A stretch of 64,000 nucleotides of DNA, from positions 1 through 64,000 of the forward strand of contig JARBJD010000269.1 in assembly GCA_033064195.1 (NCBI GenBank). Reading direction: 5' to 3'. The notes under the pieces were generated by a model. That model was not told the origin of the DNA. It saw only the letters and a list, made by a program, of their open reading frames with translations, and searched no databases. Below, piece after piece: positions 42,654 through 53,635 of the stretch (positions within the stretch are counted from its first letter, which is position 1; the number at the start of each line of letters is the position of its first letter). The DNA is from Blattamonas nauphoetae. Its lineage: Eukaryota > Preaxostyla > Oxymonadida. A program made the position numbers and the translations under genes.

Positions 42654-44177
42654 CTCCTCGTTCTCCGCTGGGAAAGTTGTGATGAAGAGTGTGTCGATCA
42701 GCACAGCTGGCACAACTGGAAGTCATGAAGTGTATCTGGAGGGACAGAATGTGGGAGCGGTTGTCACTTCAGACTGGGTGAGTCTGATCGGAGCGAATGA
42801 CGCGACGCTGACGAAAACCAAGTTGGAACAAGTGGTCGGCTCAGATTCGATAAACATGACAAACTGTGGTCCGCTTGGGTATCATCTGTATCCGCACACG
42901 AGTGGAGCAGTGTTTGTGTCGGAACGCTTCTGGGATCATGGGAAGTGTGGTCAGGAGCGTCTTCCTTGCTCATCGTTCAGTTTCGCGTTCTTGCTGCTCA
43001 CCAACACGAAGACAACAATCAGCCTGAGCTCAGACATCACTCTGTCCACACTTCTCGAATGTCCCGAGACAGGTGCGTCGATCTCTTCCTCATCTCAGAA
43101 ATCACTCGTTTTTGAATCGACTGGACTGTTCGTGGTGGAAGATGGCCCTCTCACTTTGATGTCAGTAGGTTTGACAATCCCATCTTCGCTCACGCAGCCG
43201 CTGTTCGTTGTGAAGGGAAGCTCACTCACCCTCTCCGACTCTGTCACAATCACCAGCCCTGCCTCCCTCAAACACACGACATCGCTCTTCATCATTCAAG
43301 AAGGAACACTCACTCTGTCAGAATCATTGTTCGACTTCGCCGATCGCTTCTTGTCCTCATCCGTCCTTCTCGCTCAGACGGCCGGCTGCCTCGCACTCGA
43401 CACTGTGACGATTGAGAATGTTCATCGCTCTGATGGCGATGGAAGTTTTGTCTATTCATCGCTCACCTCGTCCGACGACAGATTGGAGATTGTTAGCTGC
43501 TCGTTCTCAGCGTGCTCTTCCACAGGGAATGGTGGATGCATGGCCATTGCAGTGGAAGCAGGAACACTTCTGATCTCGCACTCGTCGTTCAGCAGATGTT
43601 CGAGTGCGGACAGAGGCGGCGCGCTTCTGTTGGACTTCTCGAATCTGCTTTCTTTTGAACATTACAAACTGGACACTGTTTGTTTTGGACGAGAGGAAGA
43701 GAGGAACACAGCAACCAACTTCGGAAACGACGTTTTTGTGATTGGACGAGATCTGGCGTCTCAGATTGAGGCGTCGCAGTGGGAGGACTCGCTGACCGCT
43801 GCTCAACAATCAGACTTGATGGGGTCAGATTCCCTCACTCAAAATGTGGAATCGCTTCTGAGATTTCTGGTTGGGGATGTTGTGTTTGTGAGCTCATCCG
43901 GCGACGACCTGAACATTGGATTGAAAGACAGTCCTTTTCGGACGCTCGCTGGATTGTTCTATTTCGTGTTGAAAGTGAAGAAAGTTGTGGTTCTGGACTC
44001 AGCCTCGATTGGGGAGTTGATGTGGCTTGGAGTGGGTGAGGAAGAAGGGAGAGAGATGTTGATTGTTGGACAAGACGACAATTGCTCTCTCCGATGCGAC
44101 ATCGTCCCCTTCGATCACAAACACGGCACGCCGTTCCCAACATTCTCGATGCTCACTTTGCACACTCACACTCTCTC
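42654..44177 (+). pseudogene. Second beta-helix gene, part 3
   Basis: Continues in frame as VVMKSVSISTAGTTGSHEVY, the CGQERLPCSSF linker and strands through TFSMLTLHTHTLS. From about 43292 to 44177 it is nearly identical at the nucleotide level to 30643-31521 of the intact gene (one difference noted). It is cut by the MULE-like element. Confidence 0.78.
44169..44177 (+). repeat. Left 9-bp target-site duplication of the MULE-like element
   Basis: CACTCTCTC here and at 47680-47688. The intact paralogue has a single CACTCTCTC at the matching place, near 31514. Confidence 0.88.
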
Positions 44178-44264
44178 GGGTAGGTATAGAGACAGATCTG
44201 ATTTTGTATACACACAGATCTAAATTTGGTATCCGCACAGATCTGTCGGATACACACAGATCTG
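44178..44264 (+). repeat. Left terminal inverted repeat of the MULE-like element
   Basis: 87 bp, 83 identical to the inverted right end. Confidence 0.88.
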
Positions 44265-45330
44265 ATTCATTGAGCACTGATAAGGTGTTTAGAATCACAG
44301 TTTTTCGTGAAAAAGGGGAAGATTTATTGTATTATTGAGAAATTGCGGTGGAAAAGTGAAAAATACAACAATGCCTCGGACCAGCCTTGTAAAACGAAAT
44401 TATGGTCTCTCGTTATCATCTCTCTCGACTCTGGTGACTGCTCACAATAATCTATCCTTCTCTAATGCATCAAACTCCTCCAGGCTTCGAACTCCGGTTC
44501 TCAATAAGTCGACAATCACTTCTCTTCCAAGTTTGATCCTCAATTGTTTCATGACGCCCCAGATCTGATTCTACAAATCATATATGACTGTAATGAATGT
44601 TTTAAACAATTTCGATGCCTGCAAAGTCGTTCCACGTCAATTGTTGCGACAAGAATCAATTAGTAATCAGATCTCGAACTTCTCGCTCGCGAACACAGGA
44701 TCTGTGGGAATACGGAGGCCGTTTGAGGAATCACGTTTGGAGACGACATTAATGATGGGTGGATGGACAAGAAACTTGACTGGGCGGAATGAGTAATGAA
44801 GACTGTTAGCAGAAGGAGCATCGGACATAATGGGAGCAAAAATCGGACGGAAAGAGAAACAACCCCTAAATCAACCAGCTCAACCCCAATGAAAACAAGG
44901 GGGCTTCTCTGGGTTTGGTGTTCGAAGACTCACTGGCGCATCTGATCCATATCTTCCCAAAGAAGGATCCCGAACGAATCTGGCAGGAACTTGAAAAAGA
45001 TTTCAAACAACAATTCCACACTGATGCTCAATCTGCTACTCATTGATCTATGCTGGCTTTGTCCGTTTTCGTTGTTGCTGTGAGTGCAGGAGAAGAAGAC
45101 AAAGAAACCGGCCTCATCAAAACTGAACTGATGTGAATAAGCGAGAAAATGCCAGCTGCAATTGAAGATGGAATTAAACTGACGTCATTGAACGATGTTT
45201 TCGTGCACGAGACTAAAGAAGAAAAGAAAGTCTCTCAAAAACAACATGATCAAGTCAAGACGCATTTCTACGCAATTTGAACTGGAATCAACATACTTCG
45301 TGATTATGAAAACAAACGATGGACGAGTGA

Positions 45331-45921
45331 ATGTCAGATGAACGAAGAAATGTGGCTACTCATCAAAGCCCTTCACAATTCACTCGAACAAGAATGATCA
45401 CTTTCAATCAGCGAGTCAAGGAAACTCGCTATCGCATGCGGGACGAAGAACAGCAAATGAACAACAAAACCGATTCCCTCCAACAAACCAGCGAAGATGA
45501 ATCAAATCGTATGTTTGATGAACCAGAGAAAGAGATCCAAGAAATCGAGGATGATGAAGACAGGAAACGACAAGAATTGGACAGCGAAAGACTCTCCGAG
45601 GAGTAGGCGGAGACAGACAATATTACAGAGCTTCGGAAGGGCCAAGAAGATCTCGTTGAACGCGTGATTGAAGAAACCATGAACGACCTCGGTGAAAGAG
45701 AGGAAAACAGGCAAAAAGAGGAAAGAGAAAGACAAGAGCAGCAACTCGACGAGAAATTTTTGAAAGAGAAGCAATTGACGAAAGAGAAAGGAGAAACAAA
45801 CTCCGAGTCTGCCACACCAAGTCTTTTGGAAAGAAAGAGCCCAAACTCCTCCTCGCCCACTCCGAGATCATGCTCAACTCGTCCGGCGCAGAGAGCCCTC
45901 TCTCGCAGTCGGCCTCTCTGA
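45331..45921 (+). pseudogene. Coiled-coil coding fragment inside the MULE-like element
   Basis: The plus strand reads highly charged helical sequence (KETRYRMRDEEQQMNNKTD, then EIQEIEDDEDRKRQELDSER) to a TAG near 45604. It resumes in another phase with ERQEQQLDEKFLKEKQLTKE. It is glutamate/glutamine/arginine-rich, as in a long coiled coil. There is no transposase signature. It is probably a captured and decayed fragment of a host gene. Confidence 0.45.
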
Positions 45922-47381
45922 CCTCGCCCACTCCGAGCTCGCAGGAGCTGTTCGGCGACTCCCTCTTCCTCCCGTTCCTCCTGTCGCCTCTGCTGCACTA
46001 CCTCCACGCAGTCCTCTCCGTCTCGCTGCTGCACCCACTCGGACCGAACGAGCACTCGCTCATCGAACAGTTTGTGGACGAGGACGGTGTCATCATTCTG
46101 CACCGCTTGTACTGCATCGTGTTCTCTCCACTGCTCGTCGGGTATTTGGACGTTCTGACGCAGCGCCAGACAAATTCGGACATCCTCAAGACGCCCTTCT
46201 CGCAGCAATTCCTCACCAGCTTCACGTCGACGCTCTTCCACTTCCTCTCCATCATCATGCTCTCCTACGAGAACCTCACCAAGCAGCCGACACTCGTCCT
46301 CGAAGGGATACAAATCGGCAGGCCCGCTGAGGAAGGAATTCAAGTCCAAGTTTGATCTTCCGAACGTCTTCAAGAGCCCGACGAACAGCCACAAGACTCA
46401 ATCAGCGTCAGAATCCTTCACTCTTGTTACCGCCTGCTCGGACCAGTCAAACAGCAAGCCCGCAGCTGCGACTGTTCAATCCGCGCCCGTCACTCCGAAT
46501 GAGCATCGTCTGCCAGCCAACTCCTGCCACTCCGCAACAATTCACCGCAGGACGAACCCCACGTCCTCTGGATGAAAACTTCCCAGAAAAGATATCGGGC
46601 GACATGAGGCTCACGTTTGTCCAACATCCAGACACAAGCTTCGAAAGCGACAACTCCGATTCCGAACCGCCTCCTCCGTTGTCAGAGCCATCGTCGCCAG
46701 GACCACCCACGTCTGCGCCAACACCCCCACTGGAGAACGAGAAGTGGGAGTCTAATGTGCTGCTTCCTTCGCCACCGCAGACGATGCCGCCACTCACTCA
46801 GCGGAGACAGCGGATGCTCCTCGTTTCCGTGCAGATCTTAACCCACTCGCTGCTCCTCCTCATCCCTCCTATCTGCGATGACCTCACGCGACTTGCCCTC
46901 CACTCTCCCCGTTACTGACTACGCGCCCCTCCTGCCCATGTCCATCTCGTTCGGAATGCCGAAGGAGCAAGTCTTCCCAGAGAGCGCAACGAAGCCACTG
47001 CACGACCTGTCGTCGAAGCTGACCATCTCGACACCGTCGGTGCTGACCTTCGAAGCCATGGGAGCTCTGACCTTCCTCCTCAAAGACCACAAGACAGTCA
47101 TCGACCGCGCTTTCACCCATCTCCACGTCACCTCCATTCCGGAGATCCCGCGTGCCTTCAAGACGTAGCTGGTGAAGAACAGCGGCATCTTCAACGCGTG
47201 GTGGGTGGGGCAGGACGAGACTGTGAAGACACAGTTCCAAATCAGAAAGAGGTGGGATGGCGAGTGTGAGGGAGACGAGGCTGACTGGGTTCACACCGTC
47301 CTTCGGAGTTGGAATGAAGACAACAACGAACTCATGACCCAGTTGCTGGGAGCTGTGAATATTGTCTTGCTGGAGACATGA
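45870..47381 (+). pseudogene. Captured host-gene-like fragment inside the MULE-like element
   Basis: A GC-richer stretch with host-like codon use. The first part reads ELFGDSLFLPFLLSPLLHYL, EHSLIEQFVDEDGVIILHRL and LTSFTSTLFHFLSIIMLSYE (helical), to 46355. Other frames follow with proline-rich linker sequence (EPPPPLSEPSSPGPP) and, from about 46880, DYAPLLPMSISFGMPKEQVF and EAMGALTFLLKDHKTVIDRA, then a TAG and a further 65 codons to 47381. I do not recognise the protein. The frame changes suggest decay after capture, or unrecognised introns. Confidence 0.45.
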
Positions 47382-47592
47382 ACCGTTTTCTCTGAGTTCT
47401 TTCTGAGGATATTGAGGGGAAGCCAATCTTTCGAAAGTGGCCACGATCGACCCTTTAAAACAGTTGATGGGTCTGTCGAGTCTATCACTCTCGTTTTTTC
47501 ATTGAAACTCTACTTTTTATCCTTTTACATCTATTCTACGTCTTTTTCATTCATAAAAGACACATTATAGACCAAAATAGTGACAATAGTGA

Positions 47593-47679
47593 CAGATCTG
47601 TGTGTATCCGACAGATCTGTGCGTATACCAAATTTAGATCTGTGCGTATACTAAATCAGATCTGTCTCTATACATACCC
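47593..47679 (-). repeat. Right terminal inverted repeat of the MULE-like element
   Basis: Inverted partner of 44178-44264, followed directly by the second CACTCTCTC copy. Confidence 0.88.
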
Positions 47680-48574
47680 CACTCTCTCCGTCACTGACTT
47701 CGCCTTCACTTCGTTCTCGGCGCCTGCTTTCATCACATCTGTGTTCTCTGTCAGCTCGAAAGGGATTCTGAAACTGGTCGGGTGCTCTCTGAAAGGATCG
47801 ACTCCAACCAAACTCAGCCTCGTCACTCTCAGCCGCTCTGGATCAGCAGATATACATGCCTTCACTTCACGCGAGCAGCAATTTGTGGGCAAAGGAAGCA
47901 TTGTTCGTTGTGAAAGTGGGAGCACTTTGAACATGGCCTCAAGCACGTTTGAATCAACAAGGTTCGATGGAGGGTGTGTTGTGGTTGGAACATGCACGGA
48001 GCGGATGACGATCACAGACTCGACATTTGTGAGATGCCTTGGATCGAGTTTTGGGAGTGTGATTCGTGTTTGGGTGATGGGAAGCACACTCAGCCTGACG
48101 AGCAACAGATTCGAGAGATGCTCAACGGCAGTTCGACTGTCTGAACAATCTGGGAAGGATGGTGTTGTCGGAGGTGGCTGTGTTGTGGTTGAACTGAAAC
48201 CACAATTGTCGTCATCCGACACACGCAACCCAAGTTCAGTGGACCTGACACTCTCGTCGTTCACATCGTGCTCGCTGACAGTGACAGACACAGCCCGCTC
48301 GTCTCTTCGATTGGTTGGAGGTAGTGGATTCCTGATCCGATCAACACAAACATCGAACACACTCTCAGCGACTCTTCGCAACGTGACTCTGACGAACTGT
48401 TCGGTCACTCCTCTTCTCTCGTCGTCTCACACGAGCTTCTCGGGGGGAGTGGTTGTGTGTGGGAAGAAGCAGCTGCAGACGGATCGACGCGGAATGGTTG
48501 TGACTGGCTGCTCAAGCGGAACAGTCCAAGTCAACCCTTCGTCACATGCAGGAACACACTCAAACGAACACTGA
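47680..48574 (+). pseudogene. Second beta-helix gene, part 4 (C-terminal)
   Basis: Resumes with LSVTDFAFTSFSAPAFITSV and runs through GGGCVVVELKPQ and the NCSVTPLLSSSHTSFSG block to the stop after GTHSNEH. It is about 97-98% identical by eye to 31513-32412. The stop position is the same as in the intact gene. Confidence 0.78.
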
Positions 48575-49120
48575 CGATGCAACTCTATTCTCGTCCAAAT
48601 TTCTCAGTCACGCAGGCTCGTAATTTTCTGTCTCTGATACCTTTTTTTCCTCTCCCAGTTAAAAGCCTTTATATCTGTCAAATCATGATTTTCATTTTCT
48701 TCTCTTCAGCTATCCTTCATCGTTCATTTGTTCTTTCTTCATTTCATCGCAGAGATCCAAGCTCTCGACTTGTGTGAGATCACTATTCTTCCTCTTTAAC
48801 CTCGAGCATCAATTCACCACTTTTCAGATTGTGGAATCACTATTTAACTGTTGGAATTTCGAACATTCAATGAATACAAGTTGAAATGGAAATGATTGAG
48901 ATGAATCGTTCAGTCGTCCGGCTTGATCGAACCATTATTTGATCTCAATGATCTCGCCGCAAATTCCTCTCATTTTGGCTCTATCATGGGTTTCTTCCGA
49001 ATCTCATTCAACCGTCCACTCTCACGTTGATGTTTCACATGATTTTTCTTCTTTGCTGGACGCTCCATCGACCCTTATAATTTCGTTTTATTTCATAGTC
49101 CTTTCATTAATCCGAAAAAT
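48575..49120. other. Intergenic stretch
   Basis: AT-rich 3' flank, diverged from the flank of the intact paralogue after the stop codon. No gene is seen. Confidence 0.4.
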
Positions 49121-49283
49121 TTAAAAATCCGTAACATGGGGGTGAGATGAGAGATTCCAGAAGTAGGAATTCAGTGAGAGTAGTCATTCCGCGCCGAAAT
49201 GCCTCAGTATCGAGAAAAACGTGATAAATATGGGTCAGAACTACCCTATGGGACAGATCAAAGGTGAAGAAAGAATAGAGGAC
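49121..49283 (+). repeat. Left copy of a 160-bp inverted repeat (ATCCGTAACATG family)
   Basis: Begins AAAATCCGTAACATGGGGGT and ends AAGAATAGAGGAC. It is inverted and nearly identical at 55581-55743. The outer flanks on both sides share an AATCCG word, suggesting element termini. Confidence 0.82.
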
Positions 49284-50852
49284 GGAACATTGGAGTTTAG
49301 ATTGCAATTCAGATTATATCGATCATAATCCCGATTTTAATGTGACAGTAATTACTATTCTCGTCGCTACGACTTGTGGACATCTCACAGCTCTAAACAA
49401 TGGATTTGATCAATGAACAATTCTCAAACAATATTCCCTCAAATCAACTTGAAATTGCACAAAAGCATTGACATTCGCACTCCGATGATCCGTTCCAACA
49501 ACTGATCCACTCTTTCCTCCTTTCAGCTCGCTTATCTGGCAACAATTAACGATCACATTTCTAAACAAATCTTGGACAATCTGAATAGCGAGGCGGAAAT
49601 GGCCGGAGTTGAATGCAGCCTCAAAATCAACTTGCACATTGGACAACTTTCTTCATCCACTGTGGCGATTCGACTCATGGCACATTTCTCCACTTCGATA
49701 ATTTTGGTTAAGATTCGTTCTCACAAATAATCCATCATTCCTCCCATTTGCACTTAATGGATTCTGCGTTGGAATAGGCTACATCTGAAGTCTGAATACG
49801 GCTTGCATCGTGCACCTCTGCGAGATGATGAACAGACTGTGGAAGGATCCCCAAATCAACAGACTTCAGTGACATGCCACGATTCTGATACAAAGTTAAG
49901 CGGAGGCGTCATCGCAAAAGAATTCAGAACCATTTTCCTCCAAATCATGTGGAGCGACGACAGGATAGATGTCCACCGAGGCCGTTCACATTCCAAAACA
50001 ACAACACTCATTGCTTTCGTCAACAAAACCAACAGCGCAAGTGTATACATGCGAACACGATTCGAGACAGCAGGTGAGATTCCCATCGTTTTGGGGATCA
50101 TATTCATGATTTTCGCTTATATCAATCTGTCCATGACAGGATCGTCGATGTCGGAGGAGGAATAGGACTCCGAAGAGATGATGAAAACCATTTCTGAGAT
50201 GGAGGACAAACAGAACGAGCCAAGTTGACACACCCTCTCCAGGCACAGCTTTACCATGCCCATCATCGCCCCCAAGATCACACTCCCTCCATCTGCCCCT
50301 CATCTCAGGATTACCATCACATTCCCACTCAAACGCATGTTGACCACGTATTGGTGATTCCACATCTCTTGTTGTCGTCCAATCAGACTGATCTCGACTG
50401 CTTCCGACATGTCTCTCTCCCGTCTGATCTTCCGATCGACCAAGCAGAGAAGAGGACGATGCTCCGACGAGATTGGGAGATGAGGCAGACGAGAGCGATG
50501 ATGAACGTTCTCAACGATCGCCCCAGACGTTTCCTCACAATCTCAACACTATCGCTCAGCACCTCCCAGCATTCTTCCAGCTCCCGTCTCCTCCACACTC
50601 AATCCGTCCTCTTTGCCTCCACCCGAACCGTTGAGGCCATCAGCAACAACGAGACAGCAAGTGTCCGCACCCGTGCTGACAGAACTCTAGTCGTCCACTC
50701 GTTCGCATTCGTTAACAGTCCGAAACTGGTTGGGAAGAACGGACAAGAAACAGTTTCTCGCTACAGTGAAAGCAGTGTTGTATGTGGGGCATCCAAACCC
50801 ACCACACATCCACTTCACCCCCGTCTAGAAGAATATCGGGTCGTTCCTTAAT
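49284..50852. other. Stretch without a clear gene
   Basis: A 120-codon plus frame at 49803-50165 ends with a membrane-like segment (IPIVLGIIFMIFAYINLSM) and an acidic tail, and could be the 3' end of a decayed membrane protein gene. A 208-codon frame at 50225-50851 is arginine/serine-rich and may overlap the 5' part of the next beta-helix copy. Neither can be assigned. Confidence 0.35.
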
Positions 50853-52636
50853 CAGTTCAACAGGTCGGAGGACATCGCGTCGTCGACCCAGGGGACTCGG
50901 CTTAACGAGACAGCACTCGAATGGTCGTCTGTGGAGAAGGGGATTGTAATCACAACACCGGACAACGTACACATCCACTTCACTCCCATAGGCAACGTGT
51001 CTGTCTACTGCGAGCACCCGACAAAGAGGCTAGCAGCCAAGTTCGACCCTCTCGCCGCAAAGCCGTTCTCGTTCAAAAACATTCGATATGATCAGACTCA
51101 AACACTCTCGACTTCAGAGCCCTCGTACGTGTGGATCACTGGCGAGTCCTTCTCCGATTGGATCACTCCAAAGGACAGTCGCTTCGAAGGATCGTACGAA
51201 AGCACGGACATCGAAGATAAGTGGCTGTGGGCACACGACAGTTCAGACTCGTTTTCGGTGTCGATGCTGTTCTATCTGAAGGAGAAGACTGGGCCAGTGG
51301 GTGTGGAGAAGGATGGGAAAGACAACGCTGTGTGTGGGTACTTCTCGTTTTGGTGCCAGTCCCTCCAACATTCACTCGGCCGGATGCAGGCAATGAACAC
51401 AGCCCAGCTGAATGTGATGGGGATCGTCGGTCTCGAGACAGCCATCACTTTCGAAGACGAGCTTCGCCTTCATGGGAAAGCAGACGATCCCAAACTCGCT
51501 CTCTCTGCCGCCGCTGCGTTGAAGTGCGTTGGCAACGAGGACTTCCGCTTTGACCATCTTCACTTTTCGTTGTCCAGCGATCTTTCTGCCGACGCTGTTG
51601 TGTCTGTGCAGAGCGGGCGCCTCTCAGTCGAAGACGGCACTCTCTCGTCTTCGGCCAACTTTGAGAAGGTCTTTGTGGAAGCTCAGACTGGTCGGGTGGA
51701 ATTTGTTGGAGTGACACTGCTGACAACGATTGGAGGGGAGGGAAAACTCGTCCATTCTGAAACCAGCAACGTCTCGCTGACCTCCGTCACGTTCCCAACT
51801 TCACTCAAAACACTCGGAACGATCGTCGACCTCACAGAAGGTGAGCTGTCCATCGACACTGATGTCTTCTCTTCACTCAAGTTCACCAAAACACCATTCG
51901 TTCTCGCCTCGCCCTCCGCAGTCACTCTCCTCAAAGTGAACGTGTCCAGCTACACCATCGACGAGTTCCTGACTGTCTCGTCTGGTTCTCTCTCCATCCA
52001 AAACTGCGTTTTCACTGGCAGCCTCCCTTCCTCCAACGACGAAGACGAGAACGAAGACGACCTGTGTGACTGGGTCAGTGGAATCTTCAATCTGACCGAC
52101 TGTTCCACTGAAGTTAGGCAAAGCGAGTTCTCTCGCTTCCCGCAGGGAGTGTTCAACATCAAGAACGGAGAGCTGACACTGTCGCACGCAGACTTCGTCG
52201 AAAACCACGCTGGCAACACCACCTCCCCGTCCGTTCAGAGAAACATCCACTGTGAAGGCAACGGGAAGATCAAGTTCCAACAAACAACCACAAACACCGA
52301 ACCAACACCGAACCAACACCTCGCTGGATCTCGACCACAGAATGCTCAGTCGCTGATGGAACGACTCCAGTCGACACACCATTCACGGCACCCACACTCG
52401 ACACGCAGAAGACCGAAGTGACTGCCTCATCCACTCACTTCACGCTTGCCGTGGTCGGCACTCTCCTCGTCCCCTGCAACCTCATTCTCGAGGTGTTCGA
52501 AAACACAGCCCCCAAGGCAGGGCAGATCACAGTGGGCGAACTCACCTCACTCGCTCTCACCGACGACAACACGACGGACTGGAGCGAAACAGCAGCGCTT
52601 CTCACCGTCTCCACGTCACTCTTGAAAGACCAATGA
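50853..52636 (+). pseudogene. Third beta-helix surface-protein copy, 3' part, frame-broken
   Basis: The frame from about 50853 reads FNRSEDIASSTQGTRLNETA, then a GGSF-poor beta-helix with the linker DNAVCGYFSFWCQSLQHSL (compare CGFSVYPCSSLVPVQ). Strands follow, such as AVVSVQSGRLSVEDGTLSSS and FLTVSSGSLSIQNCVFTGSL. Near 52300-52420 the family C-terminal block continues in another phase (HFTLAVVGTLLVPCNLILEV at 52440) to a stop at 52636. No start with a signal peptide was found upstream. This copy is more distant from the two above and belongs to a subfamily whose C-terminal block carries the LVPC..LEVFE motif. Confidence 0.65.
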
Positions 52637-52639
52637 GCC

Positions 52640-53635
52640 AACCCCATCTCGGAACTGCAGCTTTCTTTTCGTTTCAGAGCCTCCGTCCACGTCTTGCACT
52701 GTCACTTCATACATCTGTGATTTCAGTGGCATCACACCCGTCACTGTCAGATCAATTCTCCACGAGTCGGGAGCAACGAACAGCGACCGCTCTTTGTGAC
52801 ATCTTCAAGTTCTTCGCATGTCTCGCTTCTTCTCTCGCCTGAATTGAATACACAACATCCATTCCACTCGCACCTGTCGTCACCGAAGTTTCCGAAGCGA
52901 CTTCCTCGAAACGCCAACAAACCGCTCGCCGAGTGTTCTTCATCGCGTTGGATGGAACAGCTTTTAATGTGACAGCTTGAACGATGCAGAATACGATGCC
53001 TCCTATACGAGTTCCTAATGCCGTCTTCCCTTCGCTCTTCGGACAGAAAGATGCAACAGAGACGACTCTGATTGTCTCTGTGGTAGCCATGCCAAGAATA
53101 GAAGATCGAGATTCTGCAGAGCTCAGCCACAAACGGATGAAAGTTCATAGTCAATCAATCACGTCATCTTATCACTAGAGTCAAGAAAAAATGATTGTGT
53201 TCAGCGCTCAACACTCAACCGATGATATGCACAGCCAGAACCAACTATTTGCTCCGCGCGGGCTCGAGCGATCGCTCAACACGTGCATCATTTTGGACAA
53301 AGGAATGTTTGAAGACGAATTAACCAAGCCTCAGTTCTCCCCCGACTCGTTCGTGTCTGCTGATCGAAGGAAGACTGACCGAGGAGTGACCTTCTGCCTT
53401 CATCTCGTCTAAGTTGAGGAGATCACGCAGAACACCAATCCAGCCTCGGGCCGACAGACAGCTCTGAAGGGGTGATCCCATTCGCTGATCCCTCGTGTGT
53501 GTGCAACCCCACTCAAGAAGATATGCCTCCTCTGCCCGAACTCATCCTTTTTGAGCCGTTGATATTGCACGAGCACTTCCTTCCAACGCAACATGACTGA
53601 ATCACTTCGACTAGCACTGAAATTAACAAAGTGAG
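52640..53635. other. Stretch without an assigned gene
   Basis: Short frames occur on both strands at 52750-53180 (for example a 126-codon minus frame with GMDVVYSIQAREEARHAKNL). It may be the decayed 3' end of the preceding beta-helix copy. Nothing is firm. Confidence 0.35.

Larger units (their letters stand above)
44178..47679 (+). mobile_element. Mutator-like (MULE) element, 3.5 kb, carrying gene-like sequence
   Basis: It has 87-bp inverted ends, 44178-44264 and 47593-47679, beginning GGGTAKGTATAGAGACAGAT, with four mismatches in 87. Both ends contain four AGATCTG or CAGATCT words. The perfect 9-bp target duplication CACTCTCTC and the long inverted ends match the MuDR/MULE superfamily. No MULE transposase motif was seen inside. 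The interior holds coding-like sequence on the plus strand (separate entries), so it resembles a gene-fragment-carrying Pack-MULE. It sits inside the second beta-helix gene. Confidence 0.78.

Noticed and set aside
45429-46394. 321-codon minus-strand frame within the MULE-like element
   Set aside because: It is the reverse of glutamate-rich coiled-coil coding sequence, giving serine/leucine/phenylalanine runs. There are no transposase motifs.
49803-50165. 120-codon plus frame with a membrane-like segment
   Set aside because: The start is not supported by flanking sequence and no relatives are recognised. It is mentioned only in the gap entry.
52752-53154. Overlapping minus-strand frames of 126 and 135 codons
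   Set aside because: No family features, and the plus strand there may be the decayed end of a beta-helix copy. Evidence is too weak to list as a gene.
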